This document shows positions 56,101 to 63,710 of a stretch of DNA of 64,000 nt, piece after piece. Every line of letters begins with the position of its first letter. Within the stretch, counting starts at the first letter, position 1. The position numbers and the translations under genes were made by a program. The stretch is from Actinomadura litoris (GTDB lineage Bacteria; Actinomycetota; Actinomycetes; Streptosporangiales; Streptosporangiaceae): assembly GCF_009733595.1 (NCBI RefSeq), contig NZ_WOFH01000003.1:372001-436000 (forward strand). The letters run 5' to 3'. Under the pieces are notes generated by a model, which had not been told where the DNA came from, made no database searches, and worked only from the letters and a program-made list of their open reading frames with translations.

Positions 56101-56306
56101 GCCGTGCTCAGCGGGCGGTCGCCGGCGATCAGCAGCGCGCCGAGGAGCCCCCGCAGGATCGGTGAGCGCGGCGGCGGCACGGGGGCGCCGCGCGCCTCGA
56201 TGCGCAGCGGGCCGAGGACCTCGAAGCGAACGGCCCTCGTCGAGGTGTCGGGGGTCGTATCAGTGGTCGTGGCGGGGGGAGCTTCATCGGGTCTCACCTC
56301 TGGCAT
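53172..56306 (-). CDS. AfsR-like SARP regulator with NB-ARC and TPR domains
   Basis: A 1044-residue regulator with full AfsR architecture. Residues about 25-270 carry the winged-helix DNA-binding domain (RFEVLGPLRIEARGAPV) and the bacterial transcriptional activator domain. An NB-ARC ATPase follows, with P-loop GMGGVGKSTL near 335 and VLVVLDDA as Walker B. From about 700 to the end there are helical TPR-like repeats rich in LxLAR and ALxxLG patterns. ATG 56306 is preferred as the nearest Met before the domain; the frame is open for 23 more codons upstream and the ribosome-binding site is weak. It is transcribed in the same direction as the shorter SARP gene but 673 bp away, so the two need not be one unit. 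It probably integrates a signal (ATP/partner binding) with activation of the cluster. Confidence 0.9.
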   Translation of the reverse strand: MPEVRPDEAPPATTTDTTPDTSTRAVRFEVLGPLRIEARGAPVPPPRSPILRGLLGALLIAGDRPLSTARLMDLVWDDRAERVGPGAVQVAVSRLRRWLGRFGPSTESTWTLTNDGVGYHLRLPEGAVDLGRFRTSVRRATKARQVLERLRSLESALAPWRGPVLADLAAADLADPLFRSVDDEVQSAAMELAGLALAAGRPGTAIGRLTALAEAYPLHEGLAGRLLELLTHDGRAAEALSRYGVFRDRVVEELGVEPGERVHRVYLSALSRDGRTAEAPRPREPADDERAPTVPVPAQLPPPVPDFVGREEQVRALSQALARRRTPSVTVITGMGGVGKSTLALHVAQAQSATFPDGTLYARMRTPDGGHACVGRVLEGFLRALGMAGRDIPPSEEHREALYRSLLASRRVLVVLDDALSERDVRPLLPSSSGSAAIVTSRVPLTGLDGAASADLDAFSSEQAVRLLGRIIGPARLAAEPEAAAEIVRLCAYTPLAVRIAGARLSGRRHWRLEQLASALRDERRRLDELSTGDLAVRACFELSYARLPAATRRLFRLLALLDAPDFADWVAAAVLEVPFETGRDHLEALVDAQLLTVADIDATGAPRFRYHDLVRLYARELAAGEEDGDTRAAAVRRALGGWLWLTERAAERVPGPCYALIHGTATRVPLPAAAAERLLADPMAWFDAERDALSAGVLQACDLGLDELAWDLAASQEKYLDIKGMASGWRLMHERATRVCRAAGNVLGEAVLARGLIEVTTWLAADRPGEAMVNLYEGAGELLRLFEAAGERRGMSDALVMRGWGLAAMGEPARAMESARRALELARETDHLGGEARAHHLMGLAYGERNAEAAAAELTRSLELARLLGNPRVEATAMQFLGVAQCLTGRVGEGHDLLVRSLDLCHALQDRYAEAFSLLYLGKLYAATDDPRVRPAIGTVISISRRYRMNHHLADALKVLGELELAAGRPAEAVDALEESVRLWRARGWQAFLAAALTALGHAYRGTGADDAAGKVWREALGMFERLEDTGAAENVKALLDGV

Positions 56307-56369
56307 GCCAACCCGTGTCTTTACACACCGACGGCCGCGTTCCAGCGCTGTCGCGGATCCGTCCCTGTA

Positions 56370-56375
56370 TAGCAT
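56370..56375 (+). promoter_or_regulatory. Candidate -10 box of a leaderless MFS transcript
   Basis: TAGCAT at 56370-56375 fits the TANNNT -10 pattern and lies seven bases before the ATG at 56382, so transcription could begin at the A of the start codon; no ribosome-binding site is visible before that ATG. Leaderless mRNAs are common in actinomycetes. The 75-bp interval to the divergent SARP start must hold both promoters. No clear -35 is visible. Confidence 0.35.
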
Positions 56376-56381
56376 GGCGCG

Positions 56382-57608
56382 ATGTCCGATTTCGGGGTTG
56401 CGGCCACGGAGGAAACGACCTCATCGGCCGTCCGTTCCGACCGGAGCGGGGTTTTCGCGGTCTATGCGATCTATGCGGCGGAAGGACTGTCGTTCGCCGC
56501 GGTGACCTCCCGCGCCCCGGAGATACAGCTGGCGCACGGGCTGAGCGACGACGCCATCAACCTCCTCGTGGCGTGCGTCCCGGCGACGGCCATCGCCGGG
56601 GGCCTGCTCGCCGCGCGGGTGGCGGCGCGCTTCGGCCCCGGCCCGCTGCTGCGGTGCGCGCAGGTGCTGTTCCACGCGTCCGTGCTGGCGGTCGGAGTGG
56701 TCCGCGGCGTCCCCGCGCTGGTCGTGACGCTGGTCGCGCTCGCGCTGTCGGTGGGGGCGCTGGACGCGGCGATGAACGCGCAGGCCGTCGCCGTCCAGGC
56801 GCGCGCCGGGCGCAGTGTGGTCAACGGCTTCTTCGCGGTGTGGAGCGCGATGGGCATCGCCGGATCGCTGTGGATCTCGCTCGCCAACGGCACCGGCGTC
56901 TCCCTGTCCGCCGGGTTCGCGCCGCCCGCCGCGCTCGGCCTGCTGGTGGCGCTCGCCACCGTCCGGTTCCGGCTTCCCGCCGAGGACGGCGCGGCCGCGC
57001 CCGGCCTGGAGGAACCCGCCTGCCAGGCCGTGCCCTGGCGCCCGCTCCTGGTGATCGGGGGCGTGCTGGCCTGCGCGTACGTGGCCGAGGGCGCGGTCAT
57101 GGGGTTCGCCGTGAAGTACGTCCAGGGGGACCTGCGCGGCTCGGCCGCCGTCGCGCCGCTGGCGATCGCGGCGTTCGCGCTGACCACCGTGCTCGGCCGG
57201 TCGCTGGCCGACCGCGCGATCGGCCGCTGGGGCGTGCCGAGGCTGGTGCGGGCGGGCGCGCTCGTCACGACCGCGGGCCTGCTCGCCGTCGCCGCCGCCC
57301 CCGGCCCGGCGGTCGCCATCGGCGGGTTCGCGCTGGCCGGACTCGGCCTCTGCTCGATGGCGCCGAGCGCCTACGCCGCCGCCGGACGGCACGACCCCGG
57401 CGGCCGGGGCGTCGCCGTGGCCCGCGTCGGCATCTTCAACTACATCGGGTTCGTGTGCGGCACCGCGATGGTCGCGGCCGTGCATCCGCTGTCGGGCTAC
57501 CGCGCCGGATACGCGGTCGCCGCGGTGGCCCTCGTCGTGGTGGCGGCCCTCGCCGGACGCCTCGCCTCCGGCCCGCTCCAGCGGCACCGGCGGTTGGCGA
57601 CGTCCTGA
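56382..57608 (+). CDS. MFS transporter (YbjJ-like)
   Basis: A 408-residue polytopic membrane protein with about 12 hydrophobic segments. GGLLAARVAARFGPGPLLR after the second helix and GRSLADRAIGRWGVPRLVRAG in the second half are the paired cytoplasmic loops of MFS proteins. The AMNAQAVAVQARAGRSVVNGFFAVWSAMG stretch is typical of YbjJ-like inner-membrane members with unknown substrates. It is divergent from the AfsR-like gene with only 75 bp between, which suggests shared regulation. It could export the product or an intermediate, but a housekeeping role is equally possible. Confidence 0.88.
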   Translation: MSDFGVAATEETTSSAVRSDRSGVFAVYAIYAAEGLSFAAVTSRAPEIQLAHGLSDDAINLLVACVPATAIAGGLLAARVAARFGPGPLLRCAQVLFHASVLAVGVVRGVPALVVTLVALALSVGALDAAMNAQAVAVQARAGRSVVNGFFAVWSAMGIAGSLWISLANGTGVSLSAGFAPPAALGLLVALATVRFRLPAEDGAAAPGLEEPACQAVPWRPLLVIGGVLACAYVAEGAVMGFAVKYVQGDLRGSAAVAPLAIAAFALTTVLGRSLADRAIGRWGVPRLVRAGALVTTAGLLAVAAAPGPAVAIGGFALAGLGLCSMAPSAYAAAGRHDPGGRGVAVARVGIFNYIGFVCGTAMVAAVHPLSGYRAGYAVAAVALVVVAALAGRLASGPLQRHRRLATS

Positions 57609-57957
57609 TCCCGTGACCATCACCGCCGCCTTTCCACTTGTCGCACGCCTATGGTTCCGCCGAAGAACAAGGGAAGCACGCGGAGAAACGCTCGCGCTAT
57701 ATTGGTGCTATATTCACTGGTGGTCAGCGGTGCTTCCCGGGTGCGGGCGGCGGGCCTTCTGAATGGCCCGTATATAGCCTTACCGAAGTGAATTCAATAC
57801 TCCGCTGGAACGATTCTCGGGTACCACCTAGGTCGTATCGAATCGTGTTTTGTCGGCCGTGGTGACGAGGAAATCAGTAGCCGCGGGGTGGATGCCGGGG
57901 ACGGCGCGGATACCTAGCGTGTCGGGGGAGCAGCCATCTCTCGCCGAAGGAGCCACC
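57609..57957. other. 349-bp intergenic region with AT-rich islands
   Basis: No convincing gene. A 75-codon frame at 57638-57865 lacks a ribosome-binding site and has no family features. The region contains AT-rich patches (57697-57715, 57771-57802) that stand out from the surrounding DNA, and a pair of direct repeats listed separately. It should hold the promoter of the ABC transporter genes, whose start has AAGGAG at 57947-57952. Confidence 0.6.
57696..57714 (+). promoter_or_regulatory. Direct repeat GCTATATT, 11-bp spacing (SARP-box-like geometry)
   Basis: GCTATATT occurs at 57696-57703 and exactly again at 57707-57714, an 11-bp start-to-start distance. SARP activators bind heptamer direct repeats with this 11-bp (one helical turn) spacing, although their usual sequences are TCGAGC-like. 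The site lies about 245 bp upstream of the ABC ATPase start. It may be an operator or part of a promoter; the TATATT parts also resemble -10 boxes. Confidence 0.4.
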
Positions 57958-58740
57958 GTGACCAGCGCGTATGCCAGCCCGCCCGGCGGATACCCCCCCG
58001 CCGCCGCGCCGCCCGCGCCGCCGGCCGTGGTCGCGACCGAGGTGTCGAAGGTGTACGGCTCGGGCGACGCGGCCGTCCACGCGTTGCGCGGGGTCAGCGT
58101 CGGGTTCGCCCGGGGCGTGTTCACCGCGATCATGGGCCCGTCGGGGTCGGGCAAGTCCACGTTGATGCACTGCCTGGCGGGGCTCGACACCGTCAGCGGG
58201 GGCCAGGTCCGGCTCGGCGACTCCGAGATCACCCGGATGAGCGACAAGCAGCTCACGCTGCTGCGCCGCAACCGGATCGGCTTCATCTTCCAGGCGTTCA
58301 ACCTGCTGCCGACGCTGACCGCCGAGCAGAACATCAAGCTCCCGCTGGAGCTCGCGGGGCGCGCGCTCGACCAGCGCTGGTTCGAGCAGGTCGTCGAGGT
58401 CGTCGGGCTGCGCGACCGGCTGAACCACCGGCCGAGCGAGCTGTCGGGCGGCCAGCAGCAGCGGGTGGCGTGCGCCCGCGCCCTCGTCGCCCGGCCCGAG
58501 GTCATCTTCGCCGACGAGCCGACCGGCAACCTCGACTCCCGCGCGGGGGCGGAGGTGCTGGGCTTCCTGCGCGGGTCCGTCCGGGAGATGGGGCAGACGA
58601 TCGTGATGGTCACGCACGACCCGGTCGCCGCGTCCTACGCCGACCGCGTGGTGTTCCTGCGCGACGGGATGGTCGTCACCGAGCTGACCCGGCCGACCCC
58701 CGACGCCGTCCTCGACACGCTCAAGCGCCTGGGGGCCTGA
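57958..58740 (+). CDS. ABC transporter ATP-binding protein (MacB/LolD type)
   Basis: A 260-residue ATPase with all motifs: Walker A GPSGSGKS (60-67), Q-loop Gln112, signature LSGGQ (162-166), Walker B VIFADEP (182-188) and switch His220. The PTGNLDS segment is characteristic of the MacB/LolD/FtsE class that partners FtsX-type permeases. GTG 57958 has AAGGAG five bases upstream; the frame is open further left but the extra part is not conserved-looking. The first 25 residues are a Pro/Ala-rich extension. The permease gene starts four bases after its stop, so the two are one unit. It may power export of, or resistance to, the peptide. Confidence 0.95.
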   Translation: MTSAYASPPGGYPPAAAPPAPPAVVATEVSKVYGSGDAAVHALRGVSVGFARGVFTAIMGPSGSGKSTLMHCLAGLDTVSGGQVRLGDSEITRMSDKQLTLLRRNRIGFIFQAFNLLPTLTAEQNIKLPLELAGRALDQRWFEQVVEVVGLRDRLNHRPSELSGGQQQRVACARALVARPEVIFADEPTGNLDSRAGAEVLGFLRGSVREMGQTIVMVTHDPVAASYADRVVFLRDGMVVTELTRPTPDAVLDTLKRLGA

Positions 58741-58744
58741 GCCG

Positions 58745-61243
58745 ATGCTGAAGACGGTGCTCGCGGGCCTGCTCGCCCACAAGCTTCGCCTCGTGCTGAC
58801 CGGGGTGGCGATCACGCTCGGCGTGGGGTTCATCTCCGGGACGTTCGTGCTGACCGACACGGTGGAGAAGGGCATCGACGCGCAGTTCGCCGCGTCCGCC
58901 GACCGGGTGGACGTCGCGGTGCTGCCGAAGAAGCCGGGGCCCGAGCTGCCCGCCGCGCTGCTCGCGAGGGTCCGCGCGGTGCCCGGCGTCACCGAGGCGC
59001 ACGCGATGGTGCAGGGCGAGGCCGCGCTGGTCGGCGCCGACGGCAAGGTCGTCGGCGACAGCCCCACCGCGGGGCTGTCGGTGTCGGACGGCACCCTCCA
59101 GCGCTATGAGATCAAGCAGGGCCGGGCGCCGCGCGGGCCGTCCGAGGCCGTCGTGGACGACGGGACGGCCGCCTCGCAGAAGTTCAGGCTCGGCCAGAGC
59201 ATCACCATCCTGGACAGGCGGGAGCGCCCGCACCGGTTCACGATGGTCGGGGTCGTCGACTTCGGCGTCGCCTCCGGCACCGCGATGAACGGCGCGGTCG
59301 GCTTCGACACCCCGACCGCGCTGCGCATGACCGGGATGCGGACGCTCAAGGAGATCGACGTCCTCGGCGGGGACAAGGCGGCGGTCGCGGGCGCGGTCGG
59401 CGGCTCCTTCGACGTGCTGACCGGCAAGGAGCTGGGCGACCGGCTCGTCGCCGAGGTCGGCGGCGACACCGAGATCATCCGGATCGGGCTGCTGATCTTC
59501 GGATTGATCTCGATGCTGGTGTCCGCGCTCGTCATCTACAACACGTTCTCGATCCTGATCGCCCAGCGGACGCGGGAGATGGCGCTGCTGCGCTGCGTCG
59601 GCGCCAGCCGCAAGCAGGTGTTCGGCGGCGTCGTCGCCGAGTCGGCGGCGGTGGGCCTCGCCGGGTCGGTGTTCGGCGTGGTCGCCGGGCTCGGCCTCGG
59701 GCACGGCTCGATCGCGCTGTTCAACGCGATGGGCGCCGAGATCGCCACCGCCGGGTTCGGGCTGTCGCCGCGCACCGTCGTGATCGGCCTGCTGGTCGGC
59801 GTGCTCGTGACCGTCGTGTCGGCGCTGCTGCCCGCCCGCGCCGCGACCCGGGTCGCGCCGATCGCCGCGCTGCGCACCGACCACGAGCCGGGCGGCGGGC
59901 GGTTCCGGCTCGCCTGGCCGCGCGCCACCGCGGCGGGCGTGCTCGGGGTGTCGGGCCTCGCCCTCGGCGTGCACGGCTCGCTGATCATGAAGAAGGGCGG
60001 GTCGGCGATCTCGATGGTCGGCATCGCCGGGCTGCTGGTCTTCCTCGCGATCATCGCGATGATGCCCGCGTTCGTCCGTCCGCTGGGCTGGCTGGTGGGC
60101 GCGATCCCGGCGCGGATCGGCGGCGTCCCCGGACGGCTCGCGGTCGAGAACGCGCGCCGCTCGCCGCGCCGCACCGCCACCACGACGATCGCGCTGACGA
60201 TCGGCATCGGGCTGATGAGCCTGTTCGCGGTGATCGCCTCCAGCGCCAAGGCCAGCACGTCCGCGCAGCTCGACAAGGAGTTCCCCGTCGACTTCCAGTT
60301 GGAGGCGCAGTTCTCCGACGGCGAGACGCCCCGCACGATCCCGCACGAGCTGGCCGCCGCGCTGCGCGGCGTGCCGCAGGTGGGCGAGGTCGGCGAGATG
60401 CGCGTGCGGCGGAGCGAGGTGGACGGCAGGCCCGAGGAGGTCGGCACGCTCAACACCGGGGCGCTCGGCACGATCATCAAGCTCGACTTCTCCGAGGGCG
60501 CGCTCGCCGACCTGAAGCCGGGGACGGTCGCGGTGAACAGCGACGTCGCCAAGTCGCGCGGCTTCGGCCCGGGCGCCACCATCAAGATCAAGACGCGGCG
60601 CGGCGTGGTCCCCGCGAAGGTGACCGGCGTCTTCGGTGGCGACGCCCCGGCGCCCTCGATCCTGATGACCGAGCCCGACTTCGGCCGGCAGTTCGGCGCC
60701 GTGGAACCGACGGAGATCTACGTCAACGCCAAGGAGGGGGTGCCGGCGGCCGACGCCCGCTCGGCGGTCGAGCAGGCGGCCAAGCCCTACGCGACCGTGA
60801 AGGTGCGCTCGGTCGTGGAGGTCAAGAAGGAGCTGACGAAGATCATCGACATGGTTCTGATGATCTTCGCGGGGATGCTCGGCCTGGCGATCATCATCGC
60901 GCTGTTCGGGATCGCCAACACGCTGACGCTCTCGGTCGTGGAGCGGACCCGCGAGTCCGCGCTGCTGCGCGCCCTCGGCATCACCAAGCGCCAGCTCCGC
61001 CGGATGCTGTCGGTCGAGGCGCTGGTCATGGGCGTGATCGGCGCGCTCACCGGGGTCGGCTTCGGCATGACGCTGGGCTGGGCCGCTACCAACGCGATGG
61101 CCAAGAGCGCCATCTTCGCCGTCCCGGTCCTCCAGATCATCGGGTTCGTCGTGCTGGCGGGCGCGGCCGGGATGCTGGCCGCCGTCCTCCCGGCGCGCCG
61201 CGCGTCCAAGGCGTCGATCGTGGAGTCGCTGGCCTCGGAGTGA
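58745..61243 (+). CDS. FtsX/MacB-type ABC transporter permease (two FtsX domains)
   Basis: An 832-residue membrane protein. Residues 10-35 form the first helix, a large extracytoplasmic domain follows (about 40-250), then three helices with the FtsX hallmark LIAQRTREMALLRCVGASRKQV (around 280-300). A second copy repeats this plan with an extracytoplasmic domain (about 500-700) and LSVVERTRESALLRALGITKRQLRRM. Ten predicted membrane segments in all is the usual form for this actinomycete family. With the preceding ATPase it would use ATP to move or extract a substrate at the outer face of the membrane, consistent with peptide-antibiotic resistance, but similar pairs are common elsewhere in actinomycete genomes. 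Confidence 0.94.
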   Translation: MLKTVLAGLLAHKLRLVLTGVAITLGVGFISGTFVLTDTVEKGIDAQFAASADRVDVAVLPKKPGPELPAALLARVRAVPGVTEAHAMVQGEAALVGADGKVVGDSPTAGLSVSDGTLQRYEIKQGRAPRGPSEAVVDDGTAASQKFRLGQSITILDRRERPHRFTMVGVVDFGVASGTAMNGAVGFDTPTALRMTGMRTLKEIDVLGGDKAAVAGAVGGSFDVLTGKELGDRLVAEVGGDTEIIRIGLLIFGLISMLVSALVIYNTFSILIAQRTREMALLRCVGASRKQVFGGVVAESAAVGLAGSVFGVVAGLGLGHGSIALFNAMGAEIATAGFGLSPRTVVIGLLVGVLVTVVSALLPARAATRVAPIAALRTDHEPGGGRFRLAWPRATAAGVLGVSGLALGVHGSLIMKKGGSAISMVGIAGLLVFLAIIAMMPAFVRPLGWLVGAIPARIGGVPGRLAVENARRSPRRTATTTIALTIGIGLMSLFAVIASSAKASTSAQLDKEFPVDFQLEAQFSDGETPRTIPHELAAALRGVPQVGEVGEMRVRRSEVDGRPEEVGTLNTGALGTIIKLDFSEGALADLKPGTVAVNSDVAKSRGFGPGATIKIKTRRGVVPAKVTGVFGGDAPAPSILMTEPDFGRQFGAVEPTEIYVNAKEGVPAADARSAVEQAAKPYATVKVRSVVEVKKELTKIIDMVLMIFAGMLGLAIIIALFGIANTLTLSVVERTRESALLRALGITKRQLRRMLSVEALVMGVIGALTGVGFGMTLGWAATNAMAKSAIFAVPVLQIIGFVVLAGAAGMLAAVLPARRASKASIVESLASE

Positions 61244-61262
61244 GCACACGGTGATGCACGCC

Positions 61263-61292
61263 AACGCCCCGCCGCGGACGCGGCGGGGCGTT
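61263..61292. terminator. Intrinsic-type terminator between convergent genes
   Basis: A perfect 14-bp GC-rich inverted repeat (61263-61276 and 61279-61292) separated by two bases. It lies between the end of the ABC permease gene and the convergent GH3 gene, ending nine bases before the GH3 stop. Being symmetric it could stop transcription from both sides. Confidence 0.85.
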
Positions 61293-61300
61293 CGCGCGCG

Positions 61301-63679
61301 TCAGCGGGGGTCGTACTCGGCGCTGAGCCGCGGGTCGGCGCTCGACCGTCCGATCAGCACGGTGTGCGGGCCGGGCCGTGTGCGCCAGCCGGGCAGTCCG
61401 GTGTCGTAGTCCTGGAACGTCCGCCGGTCCAGCGGCACCTCGACCGTGACCCGCTCCCCGGCACCGGCGCGGACGGTGGCGAACCCGGCGAGCCGGGGCC
61501 CCTCCGCGTACACCTGGACGACCTCCAGCGCGTCACGCTCGGCGGTGTTGCGCACGGTCACGGAGACGGTGTCGCCCTCGACGGCGGCGGACTCGTACTC
61601 CCACCGCCCGTACCCGAGGCCGTGCCCGAACGGGAACGCGACGCCGTCCTCGGCGTACGCGCGGTACCCGACGGCCTCCTCGTCGTAGCGCAGGACGCCC
61701 TCGACCGGCGCCACGTCGAGGATCGGGACGCCCGCCTCGGACGCGGGCAGCGTGGTCGGCAGCCGCCCGGCCGGCTCCAGGGCGCCCACGAGCACGTCCG
61801 CGATCGCGTCGCCGCCCTCCTGCCCCGGGAACCACGACCACAGGACCGCCGCGACCTCGTCGCGCCACGGCAGCAGCATCGGGCCGCTGGCGTTGACGAC
61901 GACGACCGTCCTCGGGTTGGCCGCGGCGACCCGCCTGACCAGCTCGTCCTGGCGGCCCTGGAGCGCGAGGCCGGTCCGGTCGCGGCCCTCGGCCTCGCCC
62001 TCGTCGTCGGTCCCGACCATGACGACCGCCACGTCCGACCGCCGGGCCGCCTCCACCGCCGCCTCGATCTCCGCGTCCTCGTCCGGCCTCGGCGCGCCGT
62101 ACCCGAGCCCGAACGCGGCGATGCCGAGCTGGACGAACAGCTCGTCGCGGGTGTGCCGCATCTCGATCGCCACCGGCACGCCCGCCGTCAGCTCGACCGC
62201 CACGCGGTGCTCGGGCGGGCGCGTCATCGTGTCGAGGTAGTCGCCCGCGGGCTTCAGCGTGAACGTCTCGGAGGTGTCGCCGACCGTCAGCGTGTAGACC
62301 CCGACGCCGCAGACCGAGAACAGGTGCGTCCCGGTCTCGGCCGGCGTCAGCACGCCCCGCGCCCTGATCCCGGTCGTCTCCGCCGTCAGCGTCCCCGCGT
62401 AGACGAGCCGCGCCGACCTGCGGTTCTCCGAGCCGACCAGCCCGCCGCCGGAGTCGAGGTAGTCGAGCCGCAGCCCCGGCTCCCCGGTCTCGGGGTCGCG
62501 GCACTCCTCGGCCGGGAGCGCCGCCAGCAGCCGCCGCGGCCGGCACCCCTGGTGCAGGCTGATCCCGGTGCCCGGCCCGAGCGCGCGCCGCAGCCCGTCG
62601 TAGGGCTCCACGACGTGCTCGGGATGGATGAGCGAGCTGCCGCGCCCCTGCGCCGTGAGCGACACGGCGTTGGGGCCGATGAGCGCGACCGAGCCCGGGG
62701 CCGCCAGCGGCAGCACGCCGTCGTTGGTCAGCAGGACGCACGCCCGCGCGGCCAGCGCCCGCAGCCGGTCCCGGTAGTCGGCGGGAAGGGGCGCGGGGGC
62801 GGGCTCCGGGCCGTCCTTCAACGCGCCGACGCGCCCGGCCAGCCGCAGCAGCCGCGTGACCTTCTCGTCCACCAGCGACTCGGGGACGTCTCCGGCGCGC
62901 ACCGCCGCCACCAGCTTGGGGCCCCACTTGTTGTTCGGCCCCGGCATGATCAGGTCGAGCCCGGCGTTGGCGCTCGCCTCGGTGGTGCGGGTCGCCGTCC
63001 AGTCGGAGACCACGACGCCGTCGAAGCCCCACTCGTCCTTCAGCACGCCGCCGAGCAGCCGCTCGTTCTCGGTCATCATCGTGCCGTTGACCCGGTTGTA
63101 CGCGGCCATGATCATCCAGGCGCCCGCCTCGACCACCGCCTCGAACGGGCGCAGGTACACCTCGCGCAGCAGCCGCTCACCGATCCGGACGTCGTACCTG
63201 AGCCGCTCGGTCTCGGAGTCGTTGCACACGAAGTGCTTGACGGCGGCGGCGACGCCCGCCGACTGGATCCCGGTGACGAACCCGGCCGCCATCCGCGCGG
63301 TGAGCAGCGGATCCTCGGAGAAGCTCTCGAAGTTGCGGCCGCCGACCGGCGACCGGTGCAGGTTCAGGACGGGGGCGAGCAGCACGTGCGCGCCCTTGGC
63401 CCGCGCCTGCGCGCCCATCAGCCGTCCGGCGAGGCCCGTCAGCGCCGGGTCCCAGGTGGCGCTCAGCGCGGTCGGGTTGGGGAACAGCAGGCTCGGGTCC
63501 CGCTCGTCATAGGTCGTGCCGAACACCCCGGCGGGGCCGTCGCACATGACGACCGTCTCCAGCCCGGCCTCCGGGACGGCGGGCAGCCGCCAGTAGTCGA
63601 TCCCGGTGAGGGCCTCGACCTTGCGTTCCAGCGGGAGCCCGGCGACGCGCGCCCGCAGCTCCGTCTCGTCGTTCCACAT
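61301..63679 (-). CDS. GH3 beta-glycosidase with PA14 insert
   Basis: A 792-residue glycoside hydrolase family 3 enzyme. The N-terminal TIM barrel shows VMCDGPAGV (44-52), KH at 148-149, and the nucleophile Asp226 in GVVVSDW. A PA14 carbohydrate-binding domain interrupts the second domain (around residues 400-540; YAGTLTAETTGIRARGVLTP). GSNxE-like and ASGPMLLPWRDEV segments follow, and a C-terminal fibronectin-III-like domain begins near FPFGHGLGY. No signal peptide is seen, so it is probably intracellular. ATG 63679 is chosen for GGGAGA upstream; the longer frame adds an unlikely Ser/Arg/Gly-rich stretch. It resembles beta-glucosidase/xylosidase members; the substrate is unknown. It is separated from the cluster by convergent genes and a terminator and may be unrelated; removal of a sugar from an inactive precursor is a speculative alternative. 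Confidence 0.93.
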   Translation of the reverse strand: MWNDETELRARVAGLPLERKVEALTGIDYWRLPAVPEAGLETVVMCDGPAGVFGTTYDERDPSLLFPNPTALSATWDPALTGLAGRLMGAQARAKGAHVLLAPVLNLHRSPVGGRNFESFSEDPLLTARMAAGFVTGIQSAGVAAAVKHFVCNDSETERLRYDVRIGERLLREVYLRPFEAVVEAGAWMIMAAYNRVNGTMMTENERLLGGVLKDEWGFDGVVVSDWTATRTTEASANAGLDLIMPGPNNKWGPKLVAAVRAGDVPESLVDEKVTRLLRLAGRVGALKDGPEPAPAPLPADYRDRLRALAARACVLLTNDGVLPLAAPGSVALIGPNAVSLTAQGRGSSLIHPEHVVEPYDGLRRALGPGTGISLHQGCRPRRLLAALPAEECRDPETGEPGLRLDYLDSGGGLVGSENRRSARLVYAGTLTAETTGIRARGVLTPAETGTHLFSVCGVGVYTLTVGDTSETFTLKPAGDYLDTMTRPPEHRVAVELTAGVPVAIEMRHTRDELFVQLGIAAFGLGYGAPRPDEDAEIEAAVEAARRSDVAVVMVGTDDEGEAEGRDRTGLALQGRQDELVRRVAAANPRTVVVVNASGPMLLPWRDEVAAVLWSWFPGQEGGDAIADVLVGALEPAGRLPTTLPASEAGVPILDVAPVEGVLRYDEEAVGYRAYAEDGVAFPFGHGLGYGRWEYESAAVEGDTVSVTVRNTAERDALEVVQVYAEGPRLAGFATVRAGAGERVTVEVPLDRRTFQDYDTGLPGWRTRPGPHTVLIGRSSADPRLSAEYDPR

Positions 63680-63710
63680 GTGGGGGTTCTCCCGTGTTCG
63701 TGATCGTGCG

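Noticed and set aside
57638..57865. Small 75-residue gene before the ABC transporter
   Set aside because: No ribosome-binding site, overlaps AT-rich regulatory-looking DNA, no family resemblance.
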